The notes under the pieces were generated by a model. That model worked only from the letters and a program-made list of their open reading frames with translations. It did no database searches and was not told the DNA's origin. Positions 60,784-64,000 of a stretch of DNA of 64,000 nt are shown piece by piece. Numbering within the stretch: position 1 is the first letter of the stretch; every line of letters begins with the position of its first letter. This DNA comes from Porcincola intestinalis (GTDB lineage Bacteria; Bacillota; Clostridia; Lachnospirales; Lachnospiraceae): contig NZ_VULZ01000005.1 in NCBI RefSeq assembly GCF_009696445.1, positions 62,001 through 126,000 of the forward strand, written 5' to 3'. The position numbers and the translations under genes are program-made.

Positions 60784-62342
60784 GAAAAGGCAGAGAGAAC
60801 CGCTCCATCCAGAGCCGGCTGATCATGATCATGGCGGGGATGATGCTGCTGGTGCTTGCGGTAAACCTTTATGTATTCCGACAGACGCGCACAATGGTCC
60901 AGACGATCGACTCGGTGTTCGTGTCCAACTCCACGATTGTAAAGCTCAGCGACACACTGGACAAGGTTGGCTCCTCCATGTATGACTACCTGAGTACCAG
61001 AGGAAGCTCCTCACTGGAGGATTTCTACCGGTATGAGGAAGATCTGAGAGAGATCACCACATCCTTCAACGATCAGAACACCAGCAGCCCGATGCTGATG
61101 CTTGAGAAGAACATCCGGGAGATGTCGGAGGCCTATCTTGAAGCCGCTGAGAAGGCGATCCAGGCAAAAAGAGGGAGAAATGTAGAGGAATACCGGAGAA
61201 AATATGCCGATTCCAAACGGCTCAACGGTTACATCGATGACGCTGTCTATGCGCTGAACAGCCGGCGCTTTGCCCAGAACAGCAGAAATTATCAGATGCT
61301 GCAGAACACGATGGGGGTGCTGGAGGCATCCAGCATGGTGATGATTCTGACAGCCTTTGTGATGGCGATGTTCCTTGCGGTCATGCTGATCCGCGCGATT
61401 TTCGGTCCGCTCAAGGAGCTGGCCGGAGCGGCAGACAGGGTGGCGGCCGGAGACTTCGATGTGGATGTCAGGGAGACCGGAAGCGGCGACGAGATTGCTG
61501 TGGTGACCCACGCATTCCGAAAGATGCTGTTTTCCATCCGAGAATACATCGAGCGGCAGAGAGCTTCGATGGAGAAGGAGTCCAGGATGAAGGAGAATGC
61601 GCTTGCGATGCAGGCGCACCTAAAGGAAGCACAGCTGAACTTCCTGCAGGCGCAGATCAACCCGCACTTTCTGTTCAACAGTCTCAATGCCGGCTCGCAG
61701 CTCGCCGCACTGGAGGGAGCAGACCGGACGCAGGACTATCTTGGGCGGATGGCAGATTTTTTCCGCTATGATGTCCAGAAAACCGGAGGCTCGGCCTCTC
61801 TTGAGGAGGAGCTGGAGCTTGTGGACAATTACATCTATATTCTGAATGTGAGGTTTTCAGGAGACATTCATTTTGACAAGATCCTTGATCAGGATATTCG
61901 CCTGTCAGACATCACGATGCCGTCGATGACGCTTCAGCCAATCGTGGAGAATGCCGTCCAGCACGGCATTCACGATGATCATGAGCATGGACGGATCTGG
62001 CTTTATGTGGAGATGGTGGATGGAGAGGACGCGCCGGACGGACAGCCGACTGTGATGGTGACTGTTTCTGACAACGGTGCCGGCATGACAGCCGATCAGA
62101 TTATGTGTCTGATGGAAAGCGGCAGAGGAAAGACGGATGGCGGCGGAGTGCCTGAGACGGACGGCGATGAGATGGCTTCAGGAAGCCTTGCGGGTACCGG
62201 AAAGGAAGAAACAGCGGGCGTCGCGATGGGGAACGTCATGGCAAGACTGACCCTGTACTATGGAAGAGAAGGCCTGCTGAGGGTCAGCAGCGACGGGCCA
62301 GGCCTGGGGACGCAGGTGACGGTGTTCCTGCCGCTGCGCTGA
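60780..62342 (+). CDS. Sensor histidine kinase, YesM/LytS type
   Basis: Protein of 520 residues. Two membrane helices (~15-37 and ~180-205) enclose an extracellular region of ~140 helical residues; a HAMP domain follows (FGPLKELAGAADRVAAGDFDV). The phospho-acceptor His296 is in AQINPHFLFNSLN, and the ATPase domain has QPIVENAVQHGI and VSDNGAGM, with an acidic/Gly-rich insert at ~445-475. The small extracellular region is not a sugar-binding fold, so sensing is probably passed on by the anchored binding protein encoded just before, with a 4-base overlap. Confidence 0.93.
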   Translation: MRKGRENRSIQSRLIMIMAGMMLLVLAVNLYVFRQTRTMVQTIDSVFVSNSTIVKLSDTLDKVGSSMYDYLSTRGSSSLEDFYRYEEDLREITTSFNDQNTSSPMLMLEKNIREMSEAYLEAAEKAIQAKRGRNVEEYRRKYADSKRLNGYIDDAVYALNSRRFAQNSRNYQMLQNTMGVLEASSMVMILTAFVMAMFLAVMLIRAIFGPLKELAGAADRVAAGDFDVDVRETGSGDEIAVVTHAFRKMLFSIREYIERQRASMEKESRMKENALAMQAHLKEAQLNFLQAQINPHFLFNSLNAGSQLAALEGADRTQDYLGRMADFFRYDVQKTGGSASLEEELELVDNYIYILNVRFSGDIHFDKILDQDIRLSDITMPSMTLQPIVENAVQHGIHDDHEHGRIWLYVEMVDGEDAPDGQPTVMVTVSDNGAGMTADQIMCLMESGRGKTDGGGVPETDGDEMASGSLAGTGKEETAGVAMGNVMARLTLYYGREGLLRVSSDGPGLGTQVTVFLPLR

Positions 62343-62379
62343 AATCAAAACTTGCGGACGGCTTCCTGGTATGCCGGAT

Positions 62380-62412
62380 GCCTTGTCTGAGAGGGGGGCT
62401 GTCAGACAAGGC
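62380..62412 (+). other. Perfect 11-base-pair hairpin between kinase and regulator genes
   Basis: GCCTTGTCTGA (62380-62390), an 11-base G-rich loop, TCAGACAAGGC (62402-62412). There is no T-run after it. It lies in a 134-base gap that is unusually long for a two-component pair in one operon. Confidence 0.75.
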
Positions 62413-62476
62413 CAAAGATTCCGCAGGCTTGTGCAGTGTTGCCGGAAGCAGCCAGGGAGGTACGAAAGGAGACAGA

Positions 62477-64000
62477 ATGTACAGACTTCTGATCGCGGAC
62501 GACGAGGGGATCATGCTGGAATCGTTCACGGAGATCATCCGGAAACAGTTCGGAGACAGGATCGCGGTCTCGACGGCCAAGAGCGGACGGGCTGCGATCG
62601 AGCAGGCGGAGAGTTTTCATCCGGATATCATATTCATGGATATCCGGATGCCAGGCATCAATGGGATTCAGGCGATCAGGGAGATTCGGAGCTTTAACAG
62701 CACGGCGCTTTTCTATATCCTGTCAGCATACGATGAATTTGACTATGCAAAGGAGGCGATCTCGCTGGGGGTCAGTAAATATCTGATGAAGCCGGTATCG
62801 CGACAGACCATCATCGACACGGTGACAGAAGCCATCGCGGAGGTGGACCGGCTTCGCAGTCAGCGCTCAGACCAGCTCCGGATTCAGGAAAAGCTTCAGA
62901 CTGTCCTTCCCGTTGTGGAGAGTGGTTTTGTCTCGGATATGGTGATGTCCGACCGTGTAACAGATGGAAACAGTTATCTGCAGCTGCTGGATATCACAGA
63001 AAAGTACGCCTACGCGTGCCTGATCCGGTTCGGACAGAGCGGAGAGGACGGGCGGCTGATTTCGACGGTCAGAAGTGGTGTGGAGGGGCAGGACCACTAC
63101 GCTGTCATGCGGGACATCATCAAGTCTTATGTCCGCTGCATCGTCGGCCCGGTGATGTCCAACCAGATCCTCGTTGTCGTTCCGACGCAGAAAAACCAAA
63201 TTGAATATGAGCGCCGGATCGAGATTATTGAACAGACCCGGAAAATCCTGACCAAGCTGGAGGAGAAGACGCAGCTGAAATTCAAGGCGGGCATCAGCCG
63301 GGTGAACCGCTTCCAGGACCTGAAGGTAAGCTACCAGGAGGCGCAGGCGGCTCTGGAGAATTCGAAGGCAAGGGTCACACACATCGAGGATGCCGTGACG
63401 TCCGGCGTCTATGAGGATGATTATCCGATTGAGGCGGAGAGGGATATGTTCGCAAAGCTTTCTGCCGGAGATGTGGAGGGCATGCAGGCTGCTGCGGACC
63501 TTTATTTCAGCTGGATTCTTCAGCACGATCCAAACGATTTGAACAGCATGCGGCTGAAGGCGTTGGAGCTCGTCATGCGGGCGGAGTTTGATGCCTTCAA
63601 TGCTGGTTCCATCAACTATGCCTACAATGACCGGAAGGATTACCTGACGCAGATCAATGCGCTGATAAGCCCGAAGGAGGTTCGAACCTGGTTCTTTCTC
63701 CATATGACCCAGATTGCCTCCGGGATCAGGGACAGGGCGGATGAACAGTCTGAGAGCATTGTACAGAAGGCACAGAAATACATGCGGGAGAATTACATGA
63801 AGGAAATCTCTCTTGATGATGTATCGAAGGAAGTGAATGTCAGCCCGTATTATTTTTCAAAGCTTTTCAAGGAGGAAGTTGGAGAAAACTTCATCGAGTA
63901 TCTGACGAAGATACGGATCGGGAAGGCAAAGGAGATGTTGGCAAAGGGAAGCGAATCGGTCAAGGAGATCGGCCTTGCAAGCGGTTATGCGGATTCAAAC
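62477..64000 (+). CDS. Response regulator with AraC-type DNA-binding domain, YesN-like (3' partial)
   Basis: Open for 508 codons to the window end, start ATG 62477 with AAAGGAGA upstream. Receiver domain at 1-125 with acidic pocket ADDE (7-10), phospho-acceptor Asp55 (FMDIRMPG) and Lys in YLMKPV. A ~290-residue middle region links it to an AraC-type helix-turn-helix near the end (ISLDDVSKEVNVSPYYFSKLFKEEVGENF, given in part; second helix pair begins KEIGLASGYADSN), which the window cuts. Such regulators activate sugar transporter genes; the weak -35 box ahead of the ChvE-like gene is a candidate target. Confidence 0.93.
   Translation, partial: MYRLLIADDEGIMLESFTEIIRKQFGDRIAVSTAKSGRAAIEQAESFHPDIIFMDIRMPGINGIQAIREIRSFNSTALFYILSAYDEFDYAKEAISLGVSKYLMKPVSRQTIIDTVTEAIAEVDRLRSQRSDQLRIQEKLQTVLPVVESGFVSDMVMSDRVTDGNSYLQLLDITEKYAYACLIRFGQSGEDGRLISTVRSGVEGQDHYAVMRDIIKSYVRCIVGPVMSNQILVVVPTQKNQIEYERRIEIIEQTRKILTKLEEKTQLKFKAGISRVNRFQDLKVSYQEAQAALENSKARVTHIEDAVTSGVYEDDYPIEAERDMFAKLSAGDVEGMQAAADLYFSWILQHDPNDLNSMRLKALELVMRAEFDAFNAGSINYAYNDRKDYLTQINALISPKEVRTWFFLHMTQIASGIRDRADEQSESIVQKAQKYMRENYMKEISLDDVSKEVNVSPYYFSKLFKEEVGENFIEYLTKIRIGKAKEMLAKGSESVKEIGLASGYADSN

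Overview
The window reads as a low-GC-phylum Gram-positive chromosome with elevated GC content, most likely a gut-type Clostridia (Lachnospiraceae-like). The reasons are the Firmicutes-style division/cell-wall order mraZ-rsmH-ftsL-pbp-mraY-murD-ftsQ-ftsZ, YesM/YesN-type two-component sugar sensing, frequent TTG/GTG starts with strong GGAGG sites, and Rho-independent terminators. No rRNA, tRNA, insertion sequence or CRISPR array is visible. Almost all genes lie on the + strand; only ptsI and a GH32 gene are reversed.

Region 1 (1-21034) is a surface-glycan cluster. It holds a phosphoglycosyl transferase fused to a GT2 domain (cut by the window edge), a Wzm/Wzt-type ABC exporter whose ATPase has a C-terminal glycan-binding domain, a methyltransferase-kinase fusion resembling the WbdD chain terminator, a GT2-GT4 fusion, three paralogous double-GT2 proteins (two with a degenerate first domain), an ArnE/ArnF-like small flippase pair with its own promoter, WecE aminotransferase, further GT2 enzymes, a second phosphoglycosyl transferase and an LCP ligase. 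Together they suggest synthesis, length/capping control, export and wall attachment of a decorated polysaccharide.

Region 2 (21088-31201) holds an HtrA-like protein that has lost all three catalytic residues, a divergent ClpX, the primary sigma factor, FolC, a 52-residue small gene, a zinc-ribbon/TPR membrane protein and a long RelA/SpoT-domain protein with a degenerate substrate motif. Region 3 (31329-34682, - strand) is GH32 followed by PTS enzyme I.

Region 4 (34905-44667) is the division and cell wall cluster, with a promoter plus triple MraZ box in front and a separate ftsZ promoter with a dyad. ftsW and murG are absent between murD and ftsQ. The penicillin-binding protein and FtsQ share an unusual C-terminal module. 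Region 5 (44680-50164) has aroE and aroD separated by a 214-base nested inverted-repeat element, an MntP-like membrane protein, a radical SAM protein and a lipid kinase.

Region 6 (50220-64000) is pentose/aldose use: XylB, a DUF4867 protein, a fucose-isomerase-family isomerase (no XylA), GalM, a ChvE-GguA-GguB-type importer, then a membrane-anchored binding protein, a YesM-type kinase and a YesN-type regulator (cut by the window end), which probably sense the sugar and switch on the importer.
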